Both the position numbers and the translations under genes were made by a program. Source: CAVQZA01 sp963718355 (GTDB lineage Bacteria > Actinomycetota > Thermoleophilia > Gaiellales > Gaiellaceae). From it: a stretch of 64,000 nucleotides of DNA. The notes under the pieces are model-generated. The model had not been told where the DNA came from. It did not search any database and saw nothing but the letters and a program-made list of their open reading frames with translations. Below, in pieces: positions 9,189 through 17,207 of the stretch (position 1 is its first letter; each line of letters starts with the position of its first letter). The stretch spans positions 1 to 64,000 of the forward strand of contig CAVQZA010000013.1 of assembly GCA_963718355.1 (NCBI GenBank). The letters run 5' to 3'.

Positions 9189-9517
9189 ACCTCGGGCTCG
9201 TGCTCGCGGCGATCCTCGCCGTCTGTCTCGTCCTGTTCGTGGCGCGGCCGTTCCTGCGCGAGCCGGCGGCGGCCGACGACGCGCTCGAGACGCCGAGCGA
9301 GGAAGAGCTGCACCGGCTCGAGCTGGCCGAGGAGCGCGACCGGGCGCTTCAGGCGCTGCGTGAGCTCGAGTTCGACCATCGCACCGGCAAGGTCTCCGAC
9401 GACGACTACCGCGCACTCGTCGGGCCCCTGCGTCGGACCGCCGCGGAGGCCTTGAAGGCGCTCGACACGGGAAGGGACGGGGCCACGGGCGGCGAACACG
9501 CCCCCGATGGGCCGTAG
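9185..9517 (+). CDS. CcmI-like short membrane protein
   Basis: The protein is 110 aa: an N-terminal membrane helix (residues 3-22), then a charged coiled-coil helix with ELHRLELAEERDRALQALRE and LEFDHRTGKVSDDDY. This matches the membrane-helix/short-coil (CcmI1-like) part of CcmI/CycH. The C-terminal TPR domain of full CcmI is absent. The GTG start overlaps the ccmF stop (GTGA). It may help present apocytochrome to CcmF. Its 3' end overlaps the next gene by 11 bp. Confidence 0.8.
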   Translation: MNLGLVLAAILAVCLVLFVARPFLREPAAADDALETPSEEELHRLELAEERDRALQALRELEFDHRTGKVSDDDYRALVGPLRRTAAEALKALDTGRDGATGGEHAPDGP

Positions 9518-10691
9518 GCTGCTCCTCACCCTGCTCGCGATTCTCTGCGTCGCCGCTCCCGCCGCGGCGGAGGACATCCACGGCAAGAAGGCGCAGATCG
9601 ATGCGCAGCTCGCCGCCACGCAGGCGAAGCTCGCCGCGGCCCGGTCGCAGGAGACGAAGCTCAATGCGCAGATCGCGGGGGTCTCGGCGCAGATCGGCGC
9701 GCTCGAAGGCAGTGTCCGCGACGTCTCCACGCACCTTGCCGTGCTCGAGCGCGACCTGGCGCTGCACAAGGCGCGGCTCGGCAAGCTCACTGCGCTGTTC
9801 AACCTCGAGAACCGTCGCGTCGTCCTTCTGCATCGGCAGTACGACGCCGCGCTGAGGACGCTCGACAGGCGCGTCGTGGCGATCTACGAGTCTGACGACC
9901 CGACTGTGGTCGATGTCGTGCTGTCCTCCAAGAACTTCACCGACGTCATCCAGCAGCTCGACTACCTCGGCCAGATCGGCGCGCAGGACAAGGCGATCGC
10001 GAAGGCCGTGGCCCAGGCGCGCGACCGGGCGCGCGCGTCGCGGGCGCGCACTGCGGTGCTGCGAAACCGGGTCAGCGCGGAGTATCAGACCGTTGCGTTC
10101 AGGACGTACACCGAGAAGGGCGTCGAGGCGAAGCTGCTCGGCAAGCAGCAGCGACTCCAGGGCGCCCGCGCGACCAACCAGCAGGCCCTTGCCCAGGTCA
10201 AGAGCCTCGAGGATAAGTTCATCGCCGAGGCAAACTCGCTCGAGGCTTCGAGTGCGGCAATCGAGGCCCGGATCAAGGGCGCCGATCCGGGCACGCCCGG
10301 CGGGACTGTCACGTCGCCTTCCGCCGCGGGGCTGATCTGGCCGGTGGCCGGTCCGATCACGAGCCCGTTCGGGATGCGCTGGGGCAAGCTCCATCCGGGG
10401 ATCGACATCGGCGCGAACATGGGCGTGCCGATCCACGCCGCGGCCGCGGGCACGATCGTCTACGCGGGCTGGATGGAGGGCTACGGCAATCTGACGGTGA
10501 TCGACCACGGCGGCGGGATCGCAACGGCCTACGGCCACCAGTCGAAGCTGGAGGTCTCGGTCGGCCAGCAGGTCCAGCAGGGCCAAGAGATCGGACTGAT
10601 CGGCTCGACGGGCTTCTCGACCGGCCCGCACCTCCATTTCGAGGTGCGCGTCAACGGCGTCCCGGTCGACCCGATGGGCTATCTCCCCTAG
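9507..10691 (+). CDS. Secreted M23 peptidase with coiled-coil (EnvC/NlpD-like murein hydrolase)
   Basis: The 394-aa precursor starts with a signal peptide (cleavage near AAPAAAED). A long coiled coil follows (about residues 25-250), then a LytM/M23 domain (about 270-394). The zinc/catalytic motifs are intact: HPGIDIG and HLHFEVRVNG. It is therefore probably an active peptidoglycan endopeptidase rather than a degenerate activator. The layout resembles EnvC and RipA-like cell-separation proteins. It overlaps the ccmI-like gene, so it may be co-transcribed with the ccm genes even though the function differs. Confidence 0.9.
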   Translation: MGRRLLLTLLAILCVAAPAAAEDIHGKKAQIDAQLAATQAKLAAARSQETKLNAQIAGVSAQIGALEGSVRDVSTHLAVLERDLALHKARLGKLTALFNLENRRVVLLHRQYDAALRTLDRRVVAIYESDDPTVVDVVLSSKNFTDVIQQLDYLGQIGAQDKAIAKAVAQARDRARASRARTAVLRNRVSAEYQTVAFRTYTEKGVEAKLLGKQQRLQGARATNQQALAQVKSLEDKFIAEANSLEASSAAIEARIKGADPGTPGGTVTSPSAAGLIWPVAGPITSPFGMRWGKLHPGIDIGANMGVPIHAAAAGTIVYAGWMEGYGNLTVIDHGGGIATAYGHQSKLEVSVGQQVQQGQEIGLIGSTGFSTGPHLHFEVRVNGVPVDPMGYLP

Positions 10692-10767
10692 TCGAGGCGC
10701 GATGTGAAATTCGCCCGCGCCCGATGACGCCCCAGACACGGCGCCGGATCAGCACGTTCGGCCGCGT

Positions 10768-10786
10768 CGCGTAGCGCTGCTACGCG
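10768..10786. terminator. Bidirectional hairpin terminator between M23 peptidase and mntH
   Basis: A perfect 8-bp inverted repeat (10768-10775 with 10779-10786) and a 3-nt loop sit in the 164-bp gap between two convergent genes. No T-run on either strand. Position makes shared termination likely. Confidence 0.5.
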
Positions 10787-10855
10787 CCACGACCGCCCGC
10801 ACAGCCCGGCTTGGTCTGGAGCGCCACCGACGGCGGCCGAATTACCATCGAGCCT

Positions 10856-12136
10856 CTAGAGCAGCCCGAACGTCTGCACGATCAGGAACACGTTCAGCGA
10901 GACGATCACCGTCGCGACGACGATCGCCGCGGCCGTCGTCGAACGGTGGTTCCGCAGCACGCCCATGATGTCGCGACGGCTCGTGAAGACGACGAGCGGG
11001 ATCAGCGCGAAGGGGATCCCGAACGAGAGGATCACCTGGCTCAGCACGAGCGTCCGGGTCGGATTGAGACCGAGCCCGATCACGATGAACGCGGGCGCCA
11101 TCGTCACCAGGCGGCGCACCCAGATCGGAATCTTCCAGCCGGTGAACCCCTGCATCACGATCTGGCCCGCGAGCGTGCCGACGGCCGAGCTCGAGAGCCC
11201 GGAGAAGAGGAGCGCGAGGGCGAAGATCGTGCTCGCGGCGGCGCCGAGGATCGGCGTCAGCGTCTGGTAGGCCGTCTGGATCGAGGCGATGTTCGTGAGC
11301 CCGTTGTCGTGAAACGTGGTCGCGGCCATGATCAGCATCGCCATGTTGATCAGGCCGGCGAGGGACATGGCAATCACGACGTCGATGCGCGTGAAGCGGT
11401 AGAGGCGCTTCGCCTGCTCGTCGCTCTCCGGCAGGATCCGGTCCTGTAGGAGTGCGGAGTGGAGGTAGATCACGTGCGGCATCACGGTCGCGCCGATGAT
11501 CCCGACTGCGAGCAGCAGCGACTCCTGGCCCGAGAACTGCGGCACGAGCGCGCCGTGGAGCACCGGCCCGAGCGGCGGCTTGGCCATGAACAGCTCGACG
11601 ACGTAACAGCCACCGATGATCCCGATGATCACCGCGATCGTGGCCTCGAACGGACGGAAGCCGAACCGCTGGAGCCAGAGGATCCCGAACGCGGCGAACG
11701 CGGTGAGGATCGCGGCGGGGAAGAGGCCGATCCCGAGCAGCAGGTTGAACCCGAGCGCGGCGCCGAGGAACTCCGCGAGGTCGGTCGCCATCGCGATCAG
11801 CTCCGCCTGAACCCAGAGCCCCATCGTCGTGCGGTGGGAGAACTGGGCGCGGCAGACCTCAGGGAGGTTCCGGCCGGTGGCGATCCCGAGCTTCGCCGAC
11901 AGCGTCTGGATCAGCATCGCCATCAGGTTCGAGGCGACGATCACCCACAGCAGCGTGTAGCCGAACTTCGAGCCGGCGGCGATGTTCGTCGCGAAGTTGC
12001 CCGGGTCGATGTAGGCGACGCAGGCGATGAACGCGGGGCCGAGGAACGGCAGCAGCCCGAATCGCCTGCGACCCTGGAGGATGCGTTCACCTGCTCCGCC
12101 GACCCGCGCCGCCGTCTCGGGGCGCGTGGCCATCAT
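10856..12136 (-). CDS. mntH: Nramp-family Mn2+/Fe2+ transporter MntH
   Basis: Proton-coupled divalent metal importer of 426 aa with about 11 membrane helices. Metal-binding motif DPGN is in helix 1 (AYIDPGNFATN), and the helix 6 motif MPHVIYLHSALLQ is intact. Length is typical. It starts with tandem ATG codons (12136/12133). A DtxR/MntR-type operator and a TAGACT -10 box lie immediately upstream, inside the 21-bp gap after hpt. It therefore probably has its own metal-repressed promoter and a nearly leaderless mRNA. Confidence 0.95.
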   Translation of the reverse strand: MMATRPETAARVGGAGERILQGRRRFGLLPFLGPAFIACVAYIDPGNFATNIAAGSKFGYTLLWVIVASNLMAMLIQTLSAKLGIATGRNLPEVCRAQFSHRTTMGLWVQAELIAMATDLAEFLGAALGFNLLLGIGLFPAAILTAFAAFGILWLQRFGFRPFEATIAVIIGIIGGCYVVELFMAKPPLGPVLHGALVPQFSGQESLLLAVGIIGATVMPHVIYLHSALLQDRILPESDEQAKRLYRFTRIDVVIAMSLAGLINMAMLIMAATTFHDNGLTNIASIQTAYQTLTPILGAAASTIFALALLFSGLSSSAVGTLAGQIVMQGFTGWKIPIWVRRLVTMAPAFIVIGLGLNPTRTLVLSQVILSFGIPFALIPLVVFTSRRDIMGVLRNHRSTTAAAIVVATVIVSLNVFLIVQTFGLL

Positions 12137-12155
12137 GAAAGTTAGTCTAGCCTAA
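12137..12155 (-). promoter_or_regulatory. DtxR/IdeR/MntR-type operator and -10 box of mntH
   Basis: Read on the minus strand from 12155 to 12137, 14 of 19 positions match the DtxR-family box TTAGGTTAGSCTAACCTAA (counted by hand). It contains TAGACT (12144-12149), a good -10 box 7 nt before the mntH ATG, so a bound repressor would cover the promoter. A Mn-responsive MntR or Fe-responsive IdeR is the expected ligand. No such regulator gene is in this window. Confidence 0.7.
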
Positions 12156-12157
12156 AT

Positions 12158-12709
12158 TTATTGTTCGCCGGCGTGTTTCAGCACGTGCAGGTCGGGCAGG
12201 CTGCGGAACCGCTCGTCCAGGTCGAAGCCGTAGCCGACGAAGAGCTCGTCCGGGACGGTGAAGCCGACGTAGCGCACCGGCAGGTCGTCGACGAGGCGTC
12301 GGTACGGCCGGTCGAGCAGCGTCACGATCGCCAGCGAGGCGGGATCGCGCAGGCGGAAGGTCTTGCAGAGGTAGTGCATCGTCAGGCCGGTGTCGACGAC
12401 GTCCTCGACGATCAGCACGTCGCGGCCGGCGATGTCGAGGTCGAGATCCTTGAGCAGGCGCACCCCCTTGTTGCCGCCGGTGTCCTGCTGCGCGCCGTAG
12501 CCGGCGAGCTCGACGAAGTCGAGTGAGTGCACGAGCGGCAGCGCGCGGGCCAGGTCGCTGACGAAGACGACGCTCGCCTTCAGCGACGCGACCAGCACTG
12601 GCTCGCGGCCCTCGTAGTCGGCCGCGATCTGCGCGCCGAGTTCGAGCACGCGTGCGCGAAGCTCCTCTGCGGTGAGGTAGATCTCTCCGACCCGTGGGTC
12701 GGAGCTCAG
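12158..12709 (-). CDS. hpt: Hypoxanthine phosphoribosyltransferase, probable CTG start
   Basis: Purine salvage enzyme making IMP (and usually GMP) from base plus PRPP. The PRPP-binding loop VLIVEDVVDTGLT is intact and the C-terminus has the usual DELFVGYGFDLDE. The nearest ordinary start, GTG 12649, would remove the conserved first helix (VGEIYLTAEELRARV). The only upstream NTG codon in frame is CTG at 12709, which overlaps the preceding stop as CTGA. From there the protein is 183 aa, the normal family length. Translation by re-initiation at CTG is therefore likely. Confidence 0.88.
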   Translation of the reverse strand: MSSDPRVGEIYLTAEELRARVLELGAQIAADYEGREPVLVASLKASVVFVSDLARALPLVHSLDFVELAGYGAQQDTGGNKGVRLLKDLDLDIAGRDVLIVEDVVDTGLTMHYLCKTFRLRDPASLAIVTLLDRPYRRLVDDLPVRYVGFTVPDELFVGYGFDLDERFRSLPDLHVLKHAGEQ

Positions 12710-13074
12710 GAGACGAGGTCTAGACGAAATCTCTGGGCCAGGCGCTCGATGTCACGCTTGTAGAAGAGCTTGATCTTGATCTCCGGATACCGCTCGCGGA
12801 GCTTTCGCAGCTTGCGGTTCTTGCGGGTGACGAGCGACTGCTTCATCACCGTGATCTCGACGTACAGATCCTGCTCGGGCAGGTAGAAGTCGGGGGTGAA
12901 GGCCTCGACGACGCGACCGGACTCGTCCTGTTCGAGCACGAACGTCCGCGGCTCGTACTCCCAGGGGATGCCGTAGTAGTCGAGCACCTTTGCGCACTCG
13001 AGTTCGGCGTCGTTTTGGAAGCGCGGAGGCTCCGCACCACAAAACACCTGGAATGTCGGGGTTTCCCGCCCCAC
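12706..13074 (-). CDS. Small nuclease-fold-like hypothetical protein upstream of hpt
   Basis: The protein is about 122 aa. The segment VVEAFTPDFYLPEQDLYVEI resembles the PD-(D/E)xK nuclease core (Asp in TPDFYLP, then Glu-x-Thr in VEITVMKQ), followed by a basic helix with TRKNRKLRKLRE. The N-terminal AELECAKVLDYYGIPWEYEP also occurs in small DUF559/VSR-like endonuclease-fold proteins. DNA or RNA cleavage is possible but unproven. The start is uncertain (GTG 13074, with a TACCCT box 8 nt upstream, or GTG 13047). Its stop overlaps the hpt CTG start, so the two are probably coupled. Confidence 0.7.
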   Translation of the reverse strand: MGRETPTFQVFCGAEPPRFQNDAELECAKVLDYYGIPWEYEPRTFVLEQDESGRVVEAFTPDFYLPEQDLYVEITVMKQSLVTRKNRKLRKLRERYPEIKIKLFYKRDIERLAQRFRLDLVS

Positions 13075-13127
13075 CTGAGAGCAGGGTAGCAGTGGCTTCG
13101 GACGCCGGGCCAACCGTGGATCTGGCG

Positions 13128-13133
13128 TACACT
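13128..13133 (+). promoter_or_regulatory. Leaderless-type -10 box (TACACT) of the phosphoglycerate operon
   Basis: TACACT is followed by 7 nt and then the GTG of the phosphoesterase gene at 13141. The opposite gene starts 66 bp away, so this short gap holds divergent promoters. Confidence 0.45.
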
Positions 13134-13140
13134 CAAGGCC

Positions 13141-13947
13141 GTGGCCGACGGCAACGGGCGCCCATTCACGATCGTGCAGCTGTCCGACCTGCATTGCGGG
13201 GACCAGCACTTCCTGCCGAACCTGCTCGAGCGCGCGATCGCGGAGGTGAACGAGCTCGAGCCGGACATCGTGATCTGCTCCGGCGACCTCACCACGTTCG
13301 GCTTCCGCGACGAGTACCAGCTCGCGAAGCGGTACCTCGACGGGCTCAGCTGCGACTCGGTCGTCGTGATCCCCGGGAACCACGATTCGCGCAACGTCGG
13401 CTACGTCCACTTCGAGGAGCTGTTCGGCGCGCGCAACTCGGTGTTGCACAAGGGCGGCGTCACGATCGTGGCCGTCGACTCCACCGAGCCCGACCTCGAC
13501 CATGGCCAGATCGGACGCGGCCGCTACCCGTGGATCGAGGAGCAGTTCGCCGGGCCGGCAGACCTGCGCGTCTTCGTCTGCCACCACCATCTGCTGCCCG
13601 TCCCGGGCACAGGTCGCGAGCGGAACGTGATCTACGACGCGGGCGACACGATCGAGTGCCTCCAGCGCGCCGGAGTCGACCTCGTCCTCTCGGGCCACAA
13701 GCACGTGCCCTACGCATGGCGGCTCGAGAATCTCTTCGTCGTCAACGCGGGCACGGTCTCGTCACAGCGCCTGCGCGGCAACGTGCGGCCCTGTTACAAC
13801 GTGATCGAGGTCGACGGCAGCCACATCGACGTCTTCCGCCGCTACCCGTTCCACGGGCAGGAGCGGATCATCCAGTTCTCCACCGAGACGCGCGCGTACG
13901 AGAAGTACACGGAGCGGATCGACGGGGAGGTGACGACACGAACGTGA
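13141..13947 (+). CDS. Calcineurin-like metallophosphoesterase
   Basis: The 268-aa protein has the full metallophosphoesterase motif set: QLSDLHCGD (D-x-H), ICSGDLT (GD), IPGNHDSR (GNHD), a later FVCHHHLLP, and SGHKHVP (GHxH). The pattern is closest to CpdA-type cyclic nucleotide phosphodiesterases of about 270 aa. Its GTGA overlap with the cyclic 2,3-DPG synthetase gene makes a role in phosphate-ester metabolism, perhaps opening cyclic 2,3-DPG, an attractive guess, but sequence does not prove it. The class (dimetal phosphoesterase) is sure; the substrate is not. Confidence 0.88.
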   Translation: MADGNGRPFTIVQLSDLHCGDQHFLPNLLERAIAEVNELEPDIVICSGDLTTFGFRDEYQLAKRYLDGLSCDSVVVIPGNHDSRNVGYVHFEELFGARNSVLHKGGVTIVAVDSTEPDLDHGQIGRGRYPWIEEQFAGPADLRVFVCHHHLLPVPGTGRERNVIYDAGDTIECLQRAGVDLVLSGHKHVPYAWRLENLFVVNAGTVSSQRLRGNVRPCYNVIEVDGSHIDVFRRYPFHGQERIIQFSTETRAYEKYTERIDGEVTTRT

Positions 13948-15173
13948 CCCGCGCGCTCGTGGTGATCGACGGCGAGCACTATCCGCCGGTCGTCCGTGAC
14001 GCTCTCGCCGAGCTGCCGTACAACGTCGTCGGCGCCTGGCTCGCCGGGGGCGAGGAGAAGCTACGGGGTGGGGAGGAGTACGGCGTGCCGCTCTACCGCG
14101 ACCTTGCCGAGGCGCTGGCTGCCTGCGAGCCGGACCTCGTCTTCGACCTCTCCGACGAGCCGGTGCTCGGGCCGCGCGAACGGTTCCTCGTCGCGAGCCG
14201 CGTGCTCGCCGCGGGGCTGCCGTACGCCGGCGCGGACTTTCGCTTCGATCCGCCGCCGCTTGCGCCGTTTCCGCTGCCCTCGCTCGGGATCGTCGGAACC
14301 GGCAAGCGCGTCGGGAAGACCGCCGTCGCCGGCCATGCGGCGCGACTGTTCGCACGCGACCGCGACGTGATCGTCGTCGCGATGGGCCGCGGCGGGCCGG
14401 CCGAGCCCGAGGTTGCCGAGTTCCCGCCGTCGACCGAGGAGCTGCTCGCGCTCTCGCGCGCAGGGCGGCATGCGGCCTCGGATTACCTCGAGGATGCGGC
14501 GCTCGCGGGAGTCGTGACGATCGGCTGTCGCCGCGCGGGCGGCGGGCTCGCGGGCGCAGTGGCGTTCTCGAACGTCCAGGCGGGCGCGGAGGAGGCGCTT
14601 CTGCGCTCGCCCGACCTCGTGATCTTCGAGGGCAGTGGCTCGGCGCTGCCGCCCGTTCAGACGAGCCGTCGCGTACTCGTCGCGCCGGCCGGCTCGGATG
14701 TGACCGGGTACCTCAACGCGTACCGCCTGCTCACCTCCGACCTGCTCGTGCTGACGATGGCCGAGCGGGTCGTCGACACGAGCGCGATCCGCGCGCTGCG
14801 GCCGGACATCCCGATCGTGCAGGTCGTCCTGCGCCCGAGGCCGCTCGAGCCGATCGACGGGCACCGTGCCGCCCTCTTCACGACTGCGCCCATCGCAGCG
14901 CACGCGACGCTCGCCGCGCACCTGCGCGATGCACACGGTGCCGCCTCTGTCAGCGTCTCCGGCAACCTGGCGCGGCGCGACGATCTCCGCCGCGACCTCG
15001 ACCGGGACGACGCCGATGTCTGGCTCGTCGAGCTCAAGGCGGCGGCGATCGACGTCGTGGCCGAGGAGGCGCTCGCGCGCGGGATTGCACTCGTGCTCGT
15101 CGACAACGAGGTGGTCTCGCCCGAGCTCGACGAGGCGCTGCTCGCGCTCGTCCGGACGGAAGTGCCGGCATGA
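13944..15173 (+). CDS. cpgS: Cyclic 2,3-diphosphoglycerate synthetase
   Basis: The enzyme forms cyclic 2,3-diphosphoglycerate from 2,3-DPG and ATP. The product is best known as a compatible solute and phosphate store of methanogens. The 409-aa protein has an N-terminal domain opening ALVVIDGEHYPPVVRDAL, which is characteristic of the family, and a P-loop at about residues 117-126 (GTGKRVGKTA). Later family segments include VIFEGSGSALPPV and LLVLTMAERVV. The GTG start overlaps the phosphoesterase stop, and its stop overlaps the 2-phosphoglycerate kinase start, so substrate supply and cyclisation are encoded together. Confidence 0.88.
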   Translation: MTRALVVIDGEHYPPVVRDALAELPYNVVGAWLAGGEEKLRGGEEYGVPLYRDLAEALAACEPDLVFDLSDEPVLGPRERFLVASRVLAAGLPYAGADFRFDPPPLAPFPLPSLGIVGTGKRVGKTAVAGHAARLFARDRDVIVVAMGRGGPAEPEVAEFPPSTEELLALSRAGRHAASDYLEDAALAGVVTIGCRRAGGGLAGAVAFSNVQAGAEEALLRSPDLVIFEGSGSALPPVQTSRRVLVAPAGSDVTGYLNAYRLLTSDLLVLTMAERVVDTSAIRALRPDIPIVQVVLRPRPLEPIDGHRAALFTTAPIAAHATLAAHLRDAHGAASVSVSGNLARRDDLRRDLDRDDADVWLVELKAAAIDVVAEEALARGIALVLVDNEVVSPELDEALLALVRTEVPA

Positions 15174-16084
15174 GCCAGCCACGCCATCGCGAGCCGCTGC
15201 CGTTCGGCGGCGCGGGGAGCCCGCCGTACTCGAAGGGCTTGATGGCGCGTGCGCTGATCGCGGTCGGTGTCCCGGCCGAGAGCGCCTACCAGCTGGCGCG
15301 CCGAGCCGAGGGCGATCTTGCGATGCACCCCGGCCAGGCGCTCGAGCTCGGCCGCCTGCACGAGCTCGCGGTCGAGACGCTCGGCGAGGCCGAGGGCGCG
15401 GCGGCGATCGTCCGGCTCCGTCGTTACCGCGAGCTTCAGGAGCTCGACCTGCCCATCATCCTGCTCGTCGGCGGCACGACCGGAACGGGCAAGTCGACCG
15501 TCGCAACCGACGCGGCCTACCGCCTCGGAATCGCGCGGGTCACGTCGACCGATTTCATCCGCGAGACGATGCGTGCGTTCTTCTCGCACGAGTTCATGCC
15601 GTCGATCCACTATTCGAGCTTCGACGCCGGCCAGGGGCTCGCTGCGGCCGGCCACGAAGGTTCCGACCTCGTCCTCGACGGCTTCGTCGACCAGACGCGC
15701 AACGTCCTCGTCGGCGTCCGCGCGGCGATCGACCGTGCCCTGCACGAGGGCTGGTCGATGGTGCTCGAGGGCGTCCACCTCGTTCCGGGGATGCTCGAGA
15801 TCCCGGCCGAGGACGCGCTCGTCGTGCAGTGCGTGCTCGCGATCGACGACAAGACGACCCACGCCGCGAACTTCTTCATTCGCGATTCGGCCACCGACGG
15901 CGTGCGTCCGATGACGAAGTACCTCGACCATCTGAACGAGATCCGGCGTATCCAGCGCTACGTCGTCGAGCGGGCCGAGCGACACGGCGTGCCCGTGCTC
16001 GAGGGCGCCGGGATCGAGGAGACCAGCGCGGCGCTGCTCGAGCTCGTCTTCGACCGCGTCGCGAGCCTCGAGACGGCAGTGTGA
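15170..16084 (+). CDS. 2-phosphoglycerate kinase with N-terminal ATP-cone-like region
   Basis: The protein phosphorylates 2-phosphoglycerate to 2,3-diphosphoglycerate, the step before cyclisation by the upstream gene product. It is 304 aa. Residues 1-90 resemble an ATP-cone-type region (YSKGLMARALIAVGV, ELAVETLG). A P-loop kinase domain follows with GGTTGTGKSTVA (about residues 100-111), then RVTSTDFIRETMR and EGVHLVPGM. The ATG overlaps the cpgS stop (ATGA) and the stop overlaps glpX (GTGA). Related P-loop proteins exist with other substrates, but the neighbourhood strongly supports this assignment. Confidence 0.88.
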   Translation: MSQPRHREPLPFGGAGSPPYSKGLMARALIAVGVPAESAYQLARRAEGDLAMHPGQALELGRLHELAVETLGEAEGAAAIVRLRRYRELQELDLPIILLVGGTTGTGKSTVATDAAYRLGIARVTSTDFIRETMRAFFSHEFMPSIHYSSFDAGQGLAAAGHEGSDLVLDGFVDQTRNVLVGVRAAIDRALHEGWSMVLEGVHLVPGMLEIPAEDALVVQCVLAIDDKTTHAANFFIRDSATDGVRPMTKYLDHLNEIRRIQRYVVERAERHGVPVLEGAGIEETSAALLELVFDRVASLETAV

Positions 16085-17055
16085 GCGAGCTCGAGCCCTG
16101 CATCTGCGAGTCGTACGCACGCGCCACCGAGCGCGCGTCGCTGGCCGCTGCGCGCTGGCTCGGCCGCGCCGACCCGGCCGCGGCCGAAGAAGCCGCCTGC
16201 GCCGGGATGCAGGGCGCGCTCGACATGCTGCCGATCGACGGCCGGATCGTGATCGGCGCGAGCGAGGACACCGGGCTGCTCCAGGTCGGCGGGCACGTCG
16301 GCAGCGGCACGAGGCCCGTCGACCTCGCGCTCGACCCGCTCGAAGGCCGCGGCATCGTCGCGCGCGGCTCGAGCGGCGCGATGTCGATGCTCGCCGTCGG
16401 CGAGCCCGGGCACATGCGCGAGCTCCCGGAGATGTACATGCGCAAGATGGCCGTCGGCCCGCGCGCGCTCGGCTCGATCTCGCTCGGGCGCCCGATCGCG
16501 GCGAACATCGAGGCGATCGCCGAGGCGTTCGGCCGACGCGTCAACGACGTGACCACCATCGTGCTCGACCGCCCGCGCCATCACGACCTGATCGAGGAGA
16601 TCCGCGACGCGGGCGCGCGCATCAAGCTGATCCAGGACGGCGACGTCACCTCGGCGATCTCCGCTGCGATTCGCGGCACGAACGACCACCTGGCCGTCGG
16701 GATCGGCGGCACCCGCCAGGCGGTGCTCGCAGCCGCCGCCCTGCGCTGCCTCGGCGGTGAGCTCCAGGCGCAGCTCTGGCCGACGACGCGCAGCGAGATC
16801 GAGGACGCGCGCGAGGCCGGGATCGAGGACATCGAGCAGATCTTCGGCATTGACGATCTCGTCCCGGGCGAGGTGATCATGGTCGCGACGGGCGTCTCGA
16901 ACGGCGACCTCCTCCGCGGCGTCCGCTTCCTCGCCGACAGCGCACGCACGCACTCGCTCGTGATGTGCACCCGCTGCAACTGGGTGCGCTTCGTCGACGG
17001 GATCCATTTCTTCGCACGCGAACGGCGCGAAGAGGTTCGCCTCATCGGGACGTGA
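16081..17055 (+). CDS. glpX: Class II fructose-1,6-bisphosphatase GlpX
   Basis: A gluconeogenic enzyme that hydrolyses fructose 1,6-bisphosphate to fructose 6-phosphate. The 324-aa protein carries the lithium-sensitive phosphatase metal motif DLALDPLEGRG (the usual DPxxGT is DPLEGR here), then LPEMYMRKMAVGP and VLDRPRHHDLI-EEIRDAGAR, all family hallmarks. Length is close to E. coli GlpX. The GTG start is taken from the GTGA overlap with the kinase gene. Placement at the end of the 2,3-DPG operon ties solute synthesis to gluconeogenic flux (inference). Confidence 0.93.
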   Translation: MSELEPCICESYARATERASLAAARWLGRADPAAAEEAACAGMQGALDMLPIDGRIVIGASEDTGLLQVGGHVGSGTRPVDLALDPLEGRGIVARGSSGAMSMLAVGEPGHMRELPEMYMRKMAVGPRALGSISLGRPIAANIEAIAEAFGRRVNDVTTIVLDRPRHHDLIEEIRDAGARIKLIQDGDVTSAISAAIRGTNDHLAVGIGGTRQAVLAAAALRCLGGELQAQLWPTTRSEIEDAREAGIEDIEQIFGIDDLVPGEVIMVATGVSNGDLLRGVRFLADSARTHSLVMCTRCNWVRFVDGIHFFARERREEVRLIGT

Positions 17056-17207
17056 CCGTCAGATCGCGAGCCTGAGCGACGAAACGCCGAGCGCCAGACC
17101 GATGCGGCGCAGCATGGCTCTTCTTCTCCGTCGAAAGCGCATGCCCCCGGGACGGCGCCCGGACCCGCGTTCTTCCCTTTGGCAGCAAAGTGCGCTCTAC
17201 TTGACCG

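Noticed and set aside
13944..15173. Reading the cyclic 2,3-DPG synthetase frame from an upstream start near 12990
   Set aside because: That extension runs antisense and out of frame through the phosphoesterase gene; the GTGA overlap at 13944 gives the family N-terminus.
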